From contig NC_045128.1 in the NCBI RefSeq assembly GCF_007655135.1, positions 19,996,811-20,060,810 on the forward strand: DNA of 64,000 nucleotides, read 5' to 3'. This DNA comes from Punica granatum. Lineage: Eukaryota; Streptophyta; Magnoliopsida; Myrtales; Lythraceae. Each line of letters opens with the position of its first letter. Positions within the stretch are counted from its first letter, which is position 1. Of the stretch, positions 23,571 to 35,421 are shown piece by piece. The translations under genes were made by a program, and so were the position numbers. The notes below the pieces were generated by a model. It was not told the DNA's origin. It did no database searches and saw nothing but the letters and a program-made list of their open reading frames with translations.

Positions 23571-23713
23571 TTGCTTAAGTTCCCTTTTTCAAATGAACCA
23601 TCTTCGTAAATCTGGGAACTTGAATCAAATCAATGCAACGACATTAGCTTTTGAAAACTCATACATTGCCTGCATCCGATGTTTGCACAGCAACTACCAT
23701 GTCCCGTACGACA

Positions 23714-24020
23714 TGTGAGTTTTGCTAACCTTCGCGGGTAGACCACTTGCGGTCTTCACCTCTCCATGGCGAGACGTGCTATGACCAGAGGCCGTCCAGC
23801 CCGGCCACCCACCTCGCACGACGGGCGAGTTGTGCCGACCTTCGCGGGTAGACCACTTGCGGTCTTCACCTCTCCATGGCAAGACGTGCTATGACCAGAG
23901 GCCGTCCAGCCCGGCCACCCACCCCGCACGATAGGCGAGTCGTGCCCACTTTCGCGGGCAGGCCACTCGCGGCCTTCACCCTTCCTCCACAGCAAGACGA
24001 ACTGTGGCCCGAGGGCCGAT
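23714..24020 (+). repeat. 110-bp tandem repeat in B1
   Basis: About 2.6 copies; TTCGCGGGTAGACCAC recurs at 23731 and 23841 and a variant at 23951, so the period is exactly 110 bp. Not seen in A-main. Confidence 0.88.
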
Positions 24021-24519
24021 CAACCTTCCCAGGCGAAGTTAACCAACACTAACTTCTTCCTAACAGAGAGTGTCACTGCATGATCGGACGCACGTCCCTC
24101 CGCGTGACCCAGCGCATCTACCAGCGATCGAGCGCGCCTCACACATGTCCAAGCATGTTCACACCAACTCATACATGCCTGCTCAACGTATCAATGCATG
24201 TCTCTCGGTGTGCTCGCACGACAGTTCGCTTCCCTACACTCTTGCATTGAAATGCTGAATGGTTCATGCTCCTTCATTGTTTTCTTTTCCCATTGCAGGA
24301 AATTCTCAACAAGAAGACAGCCTGAATACTAAGCGACCACAATTGAGACAACAAACGTCTCCCATCCATCCAGCTCCTTGGGATTTCAACACTAAGTCCC
24401 CATCCCTGCTCCATAGAGCAATACCGCAAGCAAATCGGCGTCACTGCATTGCAGCGCCTCGCGCTATTCCTCAGCATTGACCTTTGCTCTTACATCTCTT
24501 GCATTTTCCTATCGAGCAT
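24021..24519 (+). other. B1 internal, no gene
   Basis: Non-coding stretch with short chance ORFs. No homology to the A-main coding region is visible, and I see no internal repeat. Confidence 0.55.
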
Positions 24520-24660
24520 GCATTTACTGCATCGGACCTCAGTTCTGCATTTACTGCTTTCGGGCCTCGGCCCAGCATTTACTGCTTTTGGGCTTCGGCC
24601 CCGCATTTACTGCTTTCAGGTTTTGACGCCTCGCATTTACTGCTTTCAGGCTCATCTGAA
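24520..24660 (+). repeat. Degenerate TTTACTGCTTT units in B1
   Basis: Four to five units of about 27 bp starting GCATTTACTGCTTT. Two carry perfect stems, GGGC-CTCG-GCCC and GGGC-TTCG-GCCC. The unit resembles the A-main 33-bp array (ACTTTACTGCTTTCC...GGGCTTCGGCCT) and recurs in element C at 1640-1730. Confidence 0.75.
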
Positions 24661-25599
24661 ATCCAAAATCGACTTGGATACAAATTCATCCAAGCGATAC
24701 TTCAAGGAGCAAGTCTAATCTTTCCACTACAAAGACAGAAAGTGACAGCTCCACAAACAGAGCATGACCCAACTCTCCATCGCAGACCAGCACGGTCATG
24801 CCTCCGATCAAAGAATGGATCTCATCCACCTCCGTTGTGATCACCGACTAAACACTGGGGCAACACGCGCAGTTTTCTTTAAACTCTCTGTTGCTTTCAT
24901 TCAAATGCATTCCCACAAATAGGCTCCCGACATGAACAAATCCTTCAATGGAGCATTAGGACAGTCTCGAAGACGCCCTATCGGTTCTGTTGGACCTGTT
25001 CGACTTACCTGTCCTCGTGGGACTCGGCTTCTCGAGCCTTCCCTAGGACGGCTGCGCATGCGTACTCGCAATTAGGGAAAACATGCTTATGTGACTTCAG
25101 TCATGGTCTAACCACTCCAGAGTGGTGATGACTACATTCCCGGAAACAAATGTCATCCACACGCGACACCCCATGGGTCGTGTGCGAGACAAAAGGGATT
25201 TTCCCATGGGTCCACCCCATATTTCTTACCGCATACTCCACCGCACAATCGCTTAACACACTATCTTCTTTGTCATCTTTTACAGGGACACGTCGGTCAC
25301 AGGCGAAGAATGATGCACAGGCTCACGCCTTTCTGAGAACTCCTCTCGAGCCTTCTCCCTTATACTTTGACAGGGAAGGGGCTCGGCACGGAGATACCCC
25401 CTACAAAGCTAAAGACAAAAACAACTGAGCGAGCCTTATGCCATCAACGCAACGATTTCAGTTGACATTGACGACATGAGACGGCCAGGGGCGACAGTTG
25501 CAGAAACCGCCCACCACGAGTCACATCGATGACAAAAGACCGGGGCATTCGCGTTCAACGCTTGCACCGAGACCACCTCGGACATCATCCACCCACGAA
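24661..25599 (+). other. B1 internal, no gene
   Basis: Non-coding. Homologous to element C 1720-2700 ('ccaagcgatact', 'gacggctgcgcatgc', 'caccccatgggtcg', 'cacaggcgaagaatgat'). No repeat and no convincing ORF. Confidence 0.6.
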
Positions 25600-25790
25600 A
25601 AGCATTTCCAAGTGACGTACACTGGGGCATCCCCGGTTGAAGTTCGCACTAGCACAACTTTTCCAAGCGACGTACACTGGGGCATCCCCGGTTGAAGTTC
25701 GCGCCAACACAACCTCGGCAAGCGACGTACACTGGGCCTCCCTGGTTGAAGTTCGCCCCGAGGTCGCCATCGTGGGTCACTCCAGCAAGT
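25600..25790 (+). repeat. 55-bp tandem repeat in B1
   Basis: Three copies with GACGTACACTGGG at 25614, 25669 and 25724, so the period is 55 bp, plus a degenerate copy before them. Element C has only a single related stretch near 2735-2795. Confidence 0.85.
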
Positions 25791-26359
25791 GACGTTGGAA
25801 CGCTCCTGGTCATTTGCGTTAAGTCCAGGCCTCCTCCGCAACAAGCATCAAGACAACTCCGACCACTGGTTCCCTAGGGCAAATTTGTATTTTCCTTCTA
25901 GACAATAGGGGAATTCACCTGAAGAGATTGCAAGGGAAAATGACACGAAGTTCAACTTTCGAGTGCACGGGAGTCAAACTTCCAAGAAAGCCGGTCCTCA
26001 CAAAATAGGGCTAGCAACACACAACAAGTCTCCACGAGGCGAAGCACACCAAAGTGGCCTCGACGATACAAAGTCGAGGAGTTTCAAACAAAGACACGGG
26101 GCACAAAACAAACCCCAGCTGCAAGAAAAAAAAAACAGAGCGAAAAGAAGCGGGAAAAACCCGCCAATGAAGAGAGAGAGAAAAGATGCAGGAAAAACCT
26201 GCCAATGAACAAAACAAGGCACCGCCGAGATTTAAAACTCCGACGCCGCCAATTCTGAGAAATCAACAAACCCCGACAAAAGGGGAGCAGCAGACACAAC
26301 TCCTCGACGGAGACAGAAAACAATGCATTTGGAGGTTGAATCCTTCGAACCCTTCGCCC

Positions 26360-26560
26360 TTGCAAACTCGAGAGATAAAAGAATCGAGCCCGCTAGGTCG
26401 AAAACCCCTTTTTGGGGCGACCTAGGCAAAAGCTAGGGTAAAAGAGAGGCACGACCGAAAACCCTTTGGGGCGGTCGTGGCAAAAGGAGAGCTCTTCCCC
26501 TTTAGGTTGAGAGGTGCGGCCCCGAGGTGGGTGATCGTAGCAAAAGGAGAGCAAAACGAG
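26360..26560 (+). other. 3'-UTR hairpin/GCAAAAG module block, B1
   Basis: Module 1: CTAGGTCG (26393-26400), AAAA, CCCC-TTTTT-GGGG, CGACCTAG (26418-26425), GCAAAAG (26426-26432). Module 2: CACGACCG (26450-26457), AAAA, CCC-TTT-GGG, CGGTCGTG (26472-26479), GCAAAAG (26480-26486). Both outer stems are perfect 8-bp pairs of different sequence with the same 5'-side AAAA bulge and inner GC stem. A weaker third module ends in GCAAAAG at 26540-26546. Spacing is 54 and 60 nt. Confidence 0.8.
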
Positions 26561-27910
26561 AGATAAATAAAATTGCCCCTAGTCTCTCACACATCGTGTG
26601 GACAAGAGATCCCCAAGGGAAGTGGCCAGTTTATCTATTCCAACACGATCCCCGATCGGCTCTCCAATACCACTCAACCGTCCAAGGGGAACCTTCCTCA
26701 AGCACAGTGGGTAACTGAATATGCCGTCCAAGCAGTTCAGTACAACCTACACAACAGAAGGATGAAGAAAAATGGGGGTACATCTCATTGCAGGTGTGAA
26801 CCCGTGTATCCTTTTAGCCTGCGGGCAACATGCTTCCCAAGCTTTCTCTTTTCACTTAGTCTTTGCATAACTCCGAATGGGTCACAGCCACCCTTCAACA
26901 GGCTATCACAGAGCCAAAATCCCAGACATTCCTCTCCAAGAGTCTAGTCACAACGCTTTGGAAATGGTCAGACCGAGTCTGACCAAATCTGAATAGAAAT
27001 CCCCAAGCGGGTTGCAAATGCAGCGCCCTACTGTACCCCTATTGAGAAGGGTTCAAAGCCGACGGGCGCGTCGAACAAACGATAGAATTGCTAGGGCATC
27101 GTCGGGGAAGTCTCGATATGCCCAATACATAGCTAACGGGAGCCCCTGGAGGCCTCGCATCTAGGCCTCCGAGAACGGGACCTACTTATACTGTCAAAGC
27201 AAAAATCTTCATGGGTTGTTTAGGTGACCCAAAACTGAAGATCTGCGTGTCGCAACAACATTTTCATGCTTACCTGTGTCCATTACTTGTTAGTATTTCT
27301 AACATGATTTACTAGTAATGTCAGGATCACAGGTACTGCAAACAACATGAACTACGACAGACTCTGATTCCTAGTTCCACGGGATACGTAGGCGCTCTGT
27401 CTTAGAGCTCGAGTCTCGCAATACAAGACGCCGACTTTTGGCGAACTTCTTGCAGGTCAAAGCATGACCGCCCAAGCAGCAGAGCTGGCCTCCGACAAAG
27501 CACAATCATTCCTCAGCAGCAAAGTCGGTTTCCGGCAGCCTAATAGGTAACCGCCTAGCGGCGAGCCCGGCCTTCGGCAGATCAAACACATCACTGCCAC
27601 AGAGGTAAGGCTTCAGTGAAATGACTTCGTCCCAGCATCAACGCTTGCCTCCGACAAATCAACGCTCCTTGGAAGATATCTCCCCAAGATCGATTCATCT
27701 CTACTTCATGTGACGGATGACAATCTCAACCCAAGAGGAGAATCTTCAGAGCAGCACTCCAGGCACTCAGTTGCATCGCAATCAGTTGGCAAATAACGAA
27801 GCATTTTGCCACCACATCGATTGCAACATGGACGAAATCAACGAGGGAAGGAACACAATGATTCCTTCCACACCTCACACCACTCCCCAGTGTTTGCATT
27901 TACTTCTCAC
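26561..27910 (+). other. B1 3' UTR, no gene
   Basis: Non-coding. Homologous to element C 3401-4650, including GGGATACGTAGGCGCTC at 27381-27397 just after AGACTCTGATT. No other structure seen. Confidence 0.6.
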
Positions 27911-28305
27911 ACATTTATTTCTGCAATGCACTTTCATTAGCGTGCACCCTCTCAGGACCGCAGTGCACATTTATTTCCGCAATGCACTTTCATTAGCGTG
28001 CACCCTCTCAGGACCGCAGTGCACATTTATTTCCGCAATGCACTTTCATTAGCGTGCACCCTCTCAGGACCGCAGTGCACATTTATTTCCGCAATGCACT
28101 TTCATTAGCGTGCACCCTCTCAGGACCGCAGTGCACATTTATTTCCGCAATGCACTTTCATTAGCGTGCACCCTCTCAGGACCGCAGTGCACATTTATTT
28201 CCGCAATGCATTTTCATTAGCGTGCACCCTCTCAGGACCGCAGTGCACATTTATTTCTGCAATGCACTTTCATTAGCGTGCACCCTCTCAGGATTGCAGT
28301 GCACA
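27911..28305 (+). repeat. 56-bp tandem array in B1
   Basis: Seven copies of a 56-bp unit starting GCGTGCACCCTCTCAGGACC; starts at 27940, 27996, 28052, 28108, 28164, 28220 and 28276 (last one diverged). GTGCAC occurs twice per unit and is self-complementary. B2 has only about two copies at 63230-63345 (minus). Confidence 0.93.
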
Positions 28306-28476
28306 TCGCAAGTCCACCGGGTAGGCGCCTTTGAACTATGCAGTTCATTCGGTATGCGCCCCGTGCATATTGCAAACCAGCCGAGCAAGCGCTCGTGCAC
28401 ATCGCAAGTCCACCGGGTAGGCGCCTTTGAACCATGCAGTTCATTCGGTATGCGCCCCGTGCATATTGCAAACCCC
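28302..28476 (+). repeat. 96-bp duplication in B1
   Basis: CACATCGCAAGTCCACCGGG recurs at 28302 and 28398, giving two near-identical copies of a 96-bp unit. B2 has the same pair in reverse at 63056-63225. Confidence 0.88.
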
Positions 28477-28843
28477 TTCGGGTCAGTCCCGACTACCTTT
28501 CTTGCATTGGGGTCAGTCCCCTTCGGGTCAGTCCCGATTACTTTTCCTGCATTGGGGTCAGTCCCCTTCGGGTCAGTCCCGATTACTTTTCCTGCATTCG
28601 GGTCAGTCCCGATTACTTTTCTCGCATTGGGGTCAGTCCCCTTCGGGTCAGTCCCGATTACTTTTCCTGCATTGGGGTCAGTCCCCTTCGGGTCAGTCCC
28701 GATTACTTTTCCTGCATTGGGGTCAGTCCCCTTCGGGTCAGTCCCGATTACTTTTCCTGCATTGGGGTCAGTCCCCTTCGGGTCAGTCCCGATTACTTTT
28801 CTTGCATTGGGGTCAGTCCCCGTCGGGTCAGTCCCGACTTTAA
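28477..28843 (+). repeat. Hairpin array in B1 3' UTR
   Basis: Alternating half-units: TTCGGGTCAGTCCCGATTAC and TTTTCCTGCATTGGGGTCAGTCCCC. The cores CGGG-TCAGT-CCCG and GGGG-TCAGT-CCCC are 4-bp stems with the same 5-nt loop; the outermost pair is swapped between them. Reading frames across the array on both strands (e.g. 28222-28914 plus, 28251-28889 minus) are artefacts of the repeat. Confidence 0.92.
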
Positions 28844-29039
28844 TTGCCCGTTTCAGCTTTGTTCCGAACTCTACATGTTTATTGTGCACATCTCACCATA
28901 TTCCCTCTTATTAGGTACAACATCCTACATATCCAAAACAAAAAGGAGAGGGCCATATAGGAAATTCCATTTTGATCATTGCTATCAAACTGGGGTGCTT
29001 TTGAAATCTTTGATTGCATCCTCTACTCGAGCAAGCAGT

Positions 29040-29053
29040 CAAAGAGGGGCAAG
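29040..29053 (+). other. B1 polypurine tract
   Basis: AAAGAGGGGCAAGC abuts the 3' LTR. The reverse complement is present next to the B2 LTR (62629-62642). A second purine run (AAAAAGGAGAGGG, about 28940) lies about 110 nt upstream. Confidence 0.78.
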
Positions 29054-32000
29054 CTGTCAGCACCCCATTTTGGCTCACCATTCCAAACAATGATATTAGC
29101 AATGACCCAAGCCACGACTTGAGCAGAATACAGAAAACGGCTCGGCAGAGCAAGAAATCACTATTCATCCTCAAGTTGGCAAAATTGAGCAAATGGCCCA
29201 TGGACATGACAGAAGGACTCTAGGGGTCACCAAAGGGGAACAGAGCGACCAAAGAACTCAACAATGTCCAAAACCGGCGTTTTCAGTGTACTACACGGAC
29301 GGCACTATTTTCCGATAGTTCGCTCGGCCGTCGGAAGATAGTGAATATTGGACTCCAAAAATCCACACCAGTGCCAAAAAGATGAAAAGTGTCCCCAAAG
29401 GCATTTTTCAAATCATCTGCTCTATACAGAACAATTTTCTGTATACAGACAACTTTTCAGTGGAAGTCCAAAAATGCCGGTTTCCTGGAGAAAAGTTAAT
29501 TCCAAATATCAGACGCGGCCATGCCCCATCAACACACAGAGTATGAACAACGCTTCAGATTGTCTTTTGGAAGTCACACAGACACTTCAAATGACTTCCG
29601 AACGACAAAACAAGCATACCCCTCTTCAGAAGAGCATAGCCGGAGAAGGGTCTGATGGAATTACGGCAAACGAAGTTCATACCGCATTGCCCAGAAAACT
29701 CTAGCAGACATTCACAATTGGGCAAAACAAACAGCAAAACCCCTCGCGGTTTCCCGAGTAACCTCCGAAGAGCGGAAATGACCATTTTTAGTGGAAATCC
29801 ATATCCGGAGGTCCTCTTTGGGGAAACTTAACTCCGAATGCTTACGTTACACAATGCTAGCCTTCTCAAGGCTCAATGTGGAATCGTCGGAATAAATCAC
29901 ACGACTCACCTAGACCTCCCGAGCAGTGCTTTAGAGGTCTCAGATACACTTTTCAAGTCCTTGGAGGTTTGATCTCGACAAACAGAGATTACAGTAATCT
30001 CCGGAGTGCCCAAGCAACTCAGAAATCATCCTGAGAAATCCAGTTTCGACCTCCTAGGACGTCTCCGGCCCCACGTTAGCATTACCGGCTTAAGGGATAA
30101 TTGTTCACGTTGTCTGACAATTTATGTCAAAATGACCAACGTGAGATGCGGACACAAGATATGCTGTCAGAAGCGGACAACTTCGCCCTGGTCACTTGCA
30201 ATGAGCAAAACCGGATTCCGAGCCTCGCACACATCCGGGACATTTCTCCATGAAAAATGTCAATCTCGGGCTCATTAACTCCGTTTTCTCGCGTATATCG
30301 ACAATTCGACGTTCAATTCGAACCACGAACTTCGAATGCGCGACCAATCGAGACCCGAACTTTGGCCCGAACTTACCTCGCGACCCGTGGGACCCACGGC
30401 CAACTCATTGCCGCCTCACCCATGCCCATTGCCCTCCATGTCTCTTGTCATCTTCTTCTTCAAGCCAAGAAGACAACTTGCATTTGTCTTCCTTTTGCAA
30501 AATATCTAAGTGTTTCAATTCAACACTCCAACTTCCCATCCAAGCCATCAATGCTCTTATCTCTTCTCCATTAATGCAATGGATGAGGATTGAGCTTGAT
30601 ATTTCCTTAAGAAATTCGGATTCCACTAATCCATGGCCCTAATTGCACTTTTCTTCACTAATCTTGCATTTAAGCTTTTCTATATATTGTCCAAATGTCA
30701 TTAACTTAAGGGGACACCTTAAAAACACTCTCTCTCTAGCATTTCTCACTCTTCAAAAGCTCTCAAACTCCATAGCAAACCGCAGCAAGCTTCAGCCATT
30801 TCCAGCAAGCAAAACCAAGCAAAACCGGGCAAAGTCTTAAGTCGGAATCCATCCCTGCTTGAATCCAAACTTTACCAAACTTCATATCCCACATGTTTTC
30901 GAGCCCCTCTATCCATTTCTGAACTTAGATTTTAAGTTTGAAGCCTCTAAGCCATAGAACCAGCCTTGAACAAAATCTGGACAGATTTGGTCCTTCTCGG
31001 GTGAAAAATATCAAACCGGGTTTCAAGCCTTTCCAAGTCGGTTTGAGCTACCAAAACCCATCAAACACCTCCCCACACAACCCTAGGGTGTCAAGAAGTC
31101 AAGAAATCCAAGAAAAACCCGTCGGTTTAACCCCAGGAGGAAGAAACAGCCCGACTACCCAGTCGGGTCGAAATTTCTGACTGTTTGTGCGGTTTTCTTG
31201 CAGATCGGGTCGATCCGAGACTCTTTTCGGACAACGACCACCACAGCCACCTCCAGAGGTGAGTTAGCAGTCGGGAGCCGTTGGCCTTGCTCAAAAATTC
31301 CATCGGGAGCCTCCGTGGCGACGTCCGACCCGACTGGTGCCAGACGGGTCCGAATTTCCAGACGTACTCTGTTTTCCGTGCTCTTTGCAGGGCTGTACGG
31401 GTCGACCCGATAACTCTGGGACCAAACGACCACCACAGTCACCTCCGGGGGTCAGTTAGGAGTCAGGAGCCACTGACCTTGCCTCACAATTCCATCGGGA
31501 GCCTCCGTGGCGACGTCCGACCCGACTTGTGCCAGTCGGGTCTGTCCAATATTTCAGCCGGGTCTGTTTGATGCCATTCGGGTCTGTTCAACGGAAAACA
31601 GCTCAAAACCGACCCATCAACGGTCCAACCCGACTCTTGAAGGTCCCATCCCGCATCTCGGGACTAGTTGGAGCTCTCGGGTGACCAGCGTCCGTCACCG
31701 AGCGTCACTGAGCGCACGCCGCGCCCGTCATCCGCGCACGCCAGCGCCCGTCACCCGCGCACGCCGCGCCCATCGCCCGCGCACGCCTGCGCCCGTCACC
31801 AGCGCACGCCCATGCTCGTCACCAGCGCACGCCGCGCCCGTCACCGGCGCACGCCGCGCCCGTCACCGAGCGCAGCCAGCATCCGCAGCCAGGCGTCATC
31901 CGCGCACGCCCGCGCCCGTCACCGCGCACGCCCGCGCCCGTTACCGGCGCACGCCGCGCCCATCGCCCGCGCACGCCGCGCCCGTCACCAGCGCACGCCC

Positions 32001-35000
32001 GTGCTCGTCACCAGCGCACCCGCGCCCGTCACCGAGCGCAGCCAGCATCCCGCCCCGTCATCGCGCACGCCCGCGCCCCCTCACCAGCGCACGCCGCGCC
32101 CATCGCCCGCACGCAGCGCACGCCCGCTCACGTCCCGCTCGCACGCCGCGCCCGTCACCGAGCGCAGCCAGCATCGCAGCCAGGCGTCACCGAGCGCATC
32201 CAGCATCCGTCACCAGGCGTCACCCGCGCACGCCCGCGCCCATCACCAGCACACTCGCGCCCGTCACCCGCGCACGCCCGTGCTCGTCATCCAGCGCCAC
32301 CCGCGCCCATCACCAGCACACCCGCGCCCGTCACCAGCGCACGCCGCGCCCATCACCCGCGGACGCCCGCGCCCGTCACCCGCGCCCGCCCGTCACCAGC
32401 GCACGCCGCGCCCCTCACCCGCGCACGCCAGCGCCCGTCACCCGCGCACGCCCGCGCCCGTCACCGGCGCACGCCCGCGCCCGTCACCCGCGCATGCCCG
32501 TGCCTGTCATCCGCGCACGCCCGCGCCTGTCACCGCGCACACCCGCGCCCACCACCAGCGCCTGTCCGTGCCCACTAGCTCCCGTCACCGTGCTCGACCG
32601 TGCCCGTGCACGTCCATCCTTGCACCCGAATACCCTTTTAAGGGTTCCACCGAGTCACCCGACTCTCAAACACTTCCCCGACTCTTTCCTCGTATTCCGA
32701 GGCTAGGTAAAACACTTTCGACTTAGAGGAGTTAGGACTTTTTATATTTTTGCATGGCTATGGAGTATTATGGTGTTTTCATGCATGTTTCATTCACAAG
32801 ATTTAATTTTTATGCAATTTTATGTTATATTATACACGTACACTATCTTAGGACTTGCTACCATGTCGGAAAGGGGCTTGGATCATCATAAAGAAGACTA
32901 TCCCGACCCTATTATGGCACATTAAGTCTCGGCCAATTCTCTAAAGGAGAGGGTTGAGATTTAAATTGCTCTTTTCGGGTTAAGATCGGTCTCCTTAGCC
33001 TATTCAAGTTAATTTCCGAGTTTGTTTATCATTATTGCATGCATGAAGCCGGTGTTATGTTATCCTTTTCCTTAATTAACACGTTTGTGAATGTTTGTAT
33101 GTTTGAATGAGCTAAACAAATCGTGATAACGCTGGCTTTTGTTAAAAAAGGGTGCTATTTATCACGGTCGATGTTTGAGCATGCGAGAAATAATTAAACC
33201 ACGATTAGGAAATCGTTCGTGACTCGGATAGAGCCATGAGAACCTTCGGCCACCCTTCACAAGATGAAGCCGAGGGCTTCTTGGCCTTCCTTGAGTCAAG
33301 AATGAATTCCTTATCTCAAGTTTAATTTGTTGATCGGATGATGTGAAGTTTTACTTCAATGTCTTTACGATTCCCATTAAAATATCATGTAAAGACTCTT
33401 TCAAACGAAGCATGCATGGATTCGAGTATCGATGACTCATTCGGGTCCATTTGGTTATGAGGATAGTTTCGGTTATTGGACCAAATTATTCTCGATCCTT
33501 ATGGAATCGTCTTGGTCGTCGAGTCGCGAATCGTTTTCACAATTAATGCATTCGGCACAACCCTTAAGCATTAATTCCACAAACGGGTTAATCGGGACGC
33601 TCACACGATTAAACTCACTTCATACTGATAAAGTTTACCTGAATTGGACATTAACTGATAACTCGCGTCGACGAGTCGTCAAAGGATGTTGGTGCCCTTT
33701 TTAAACTTATCAATTTCAAAACCCGAAACGCGCGGTCCGACGTGGCCTGGACGTCTAAAAAGGGCTTTTGTGTCTCAACTTGAGTTTTCACTTGATTCCA
33801 GGTAACTCATGTCAAGATACGGAAGATCTTTCTGGATCACTTCCGGACAGATCAACCGATTCTTTGGCTTTTTCAGGGTTCTTGCACAACCCTGGATGAT
33901 CCAGGGAATCGGTCTACACCGGCTTCAGGCCGAGGTGGCCCGCACTGTGATGTTTCCCCTTTTTTTCTGAAAACCATTTTCAAATAAAGGGCAAAATCAT
34001 CTTTTCACAACCCCGCGACATCTTTAGGGTTAGCATAATAGAAACACTACAGTACGGGATAAGAACGGGCTACCTGTTCAGGTGCAGGTTCATCTGCATA
34101 GCCTTTTCTTATCTAACTGATGAGTTTCTGCTATCCTAACATAGACTCGGGTAACTAGAACAGTTGATCCTTGTCAGAAAACCTGTGAAATGCTGATTAA
34201 CCTTTCACTCGACCTAACCAAACACTAGATAATGGTTAGGAGGAATTCTAGATTCCAAATCTAGAGTCAAAACACGAGTTTGGTTATTTCAGTGGTAATT
34301 CAGTGTCACAATACAGAACAACTGTAAAAGCGATTCACACACCTGAGATTTGACTCTCTTTGTCAAGTTCTCAAAACAAAGCCGAATGCTAAAACGTTGG
34401 CACATGTTTGATTGTTTAGCATATGGCATTTGCTTGCAAAAACACCCCTGGGTTAATAATCTGTTAATTCACGTAAACACGACAATAACAAACACTTTGT
34501 CTGTTATTAACATGTTGCGTGTTATCTTTCCGCACCTGTTTGCCATGCGGGTCGAGCCTGATCCCTCGGCCGAATAATATTAGGGTTCAACGCCCTAATC
34601 ATCGAGCACAGGGTCCAACACCCTAATCAACAGTCACAGGGTCCAACGCCCTATTCAGTGAGAGCGTCCATTGAATTTCAGTTCTTCGGTCTTTTCCCTA
34701 AACTCACGGTGAGTTAGAGTGGAATAATAACCGAACGCAAAACGACTGGAATTCGACCCTTTTGCAATTTGTATTTATTGTTTTTGAGAGCATTGTAAGG
34801 ATTCTATTTGGTGCATTTATTCTGTAAGAATTCCAGTCGGTGAGCGAACGGTCCGAGAGTCGAATTAATCGAATCGGTCTAATGCTTGCCCAGACACAAG
34901 TGAATCCAAGATATCGCGGTTCTGGTTCACGCAGGGATTCAACCTCCATGGTTCGATGAACTGTAACGCAAGATTGTGAACCAATTCCCCGACATATAGA

Positions 35001-35421
35001 TTTACTTCTCTCCCGGCTTCTCAACCGACATCGTTTGGTTCATCGAATATCCGGTGTCAAAACGTGCGAGCCGAGTGCAGCTTAATTCACGCGGTAAATA
35101 ATAAAACATGCAAGCCTAGCAAACCAGAGTACCGAAAGGGCGTGCGGGATATAGGCCCGCACGTAACATGAACCCCCGAACACGGATTTTCCGGTTCCGC
35201 ACAGATCAATGCCTTAACAACAAACTAGGTGTTCCATACCCCTAGACCCAGGGTAACTTATCCGCCCTCGACCTTCGGGTCGTAAAATGATAAGTGGCGA
35301 CTCCTTCTCTCACGCGTGTCCGACGAGCGCCCCCGCGGGAAGGTGGACGTTCCGACCAAGCCGCGCGATCCAAAAGCGCGCGATGCGGGCCCCGACGAGA
35401 GTCAACATTCGGGTCCGTACA
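29054..35421 (+). mobile_element. B1 3' LTR
   Basis: 6368 bp, TGTCAGC to CCGTACA, collinear with 16629-22998 throughout. TATA candidate 30681-30688, minisatellite about 31685-32585, donor-like site 32707. The target duplication AGAGG follows at 35422-35426. Confidence 0.95.
31685..32585 (+). repeat. GC-rich minisatellite in B1 3' LTR
   Basis: Same array as 19261-20160. The unit order differs around 31920-32170, where several units are shortened or rearranged, while the flanks are almost identical. Confidence 0.9.

Larger units (their letters stand above)
16629..35421 (+). mobile_element. B1: complete non-autonomous LTR element with giant LTRs
   Basis: 18,793 bp bounded by TG...CA and flanked by AGAGG on both sides. 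The LTRs are 6370 and 6368 bp and nearly identical by eye; the internal region (22999-29053) is 6055 bp. It has a PBS, a PPT and a leader homologous to A-main, but no gag, pol or ORF1. Two thirds of the element is LTR. This resembles the 'large retrotransposon derivative' (LARD) class, which must borrow proteins from an autonomous relative. The near-identity of the LTRs and the intact TSD show a recent insertion. Confidence 0.95.

Noticed and set aside
27911..28843. CRISPR-like direct repeats
   Set aside because: Units are contiguous with no unique spacers, and the setting is a plant retroelement UTR.
28222..28914. Overlapping repeat ORFs on both strands in the B1 3' UTR
   Set aside because: Products of the 56-bp and hairpin arrays; open on both strands and in more than one frame.
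16629..35421. Segmental duplication or assembly duplication of a 6.4-kb block
   Set aside because: TG...CA ends, 5-bp TSD, PBS and PPT show that the two copies are LTRs of one element.
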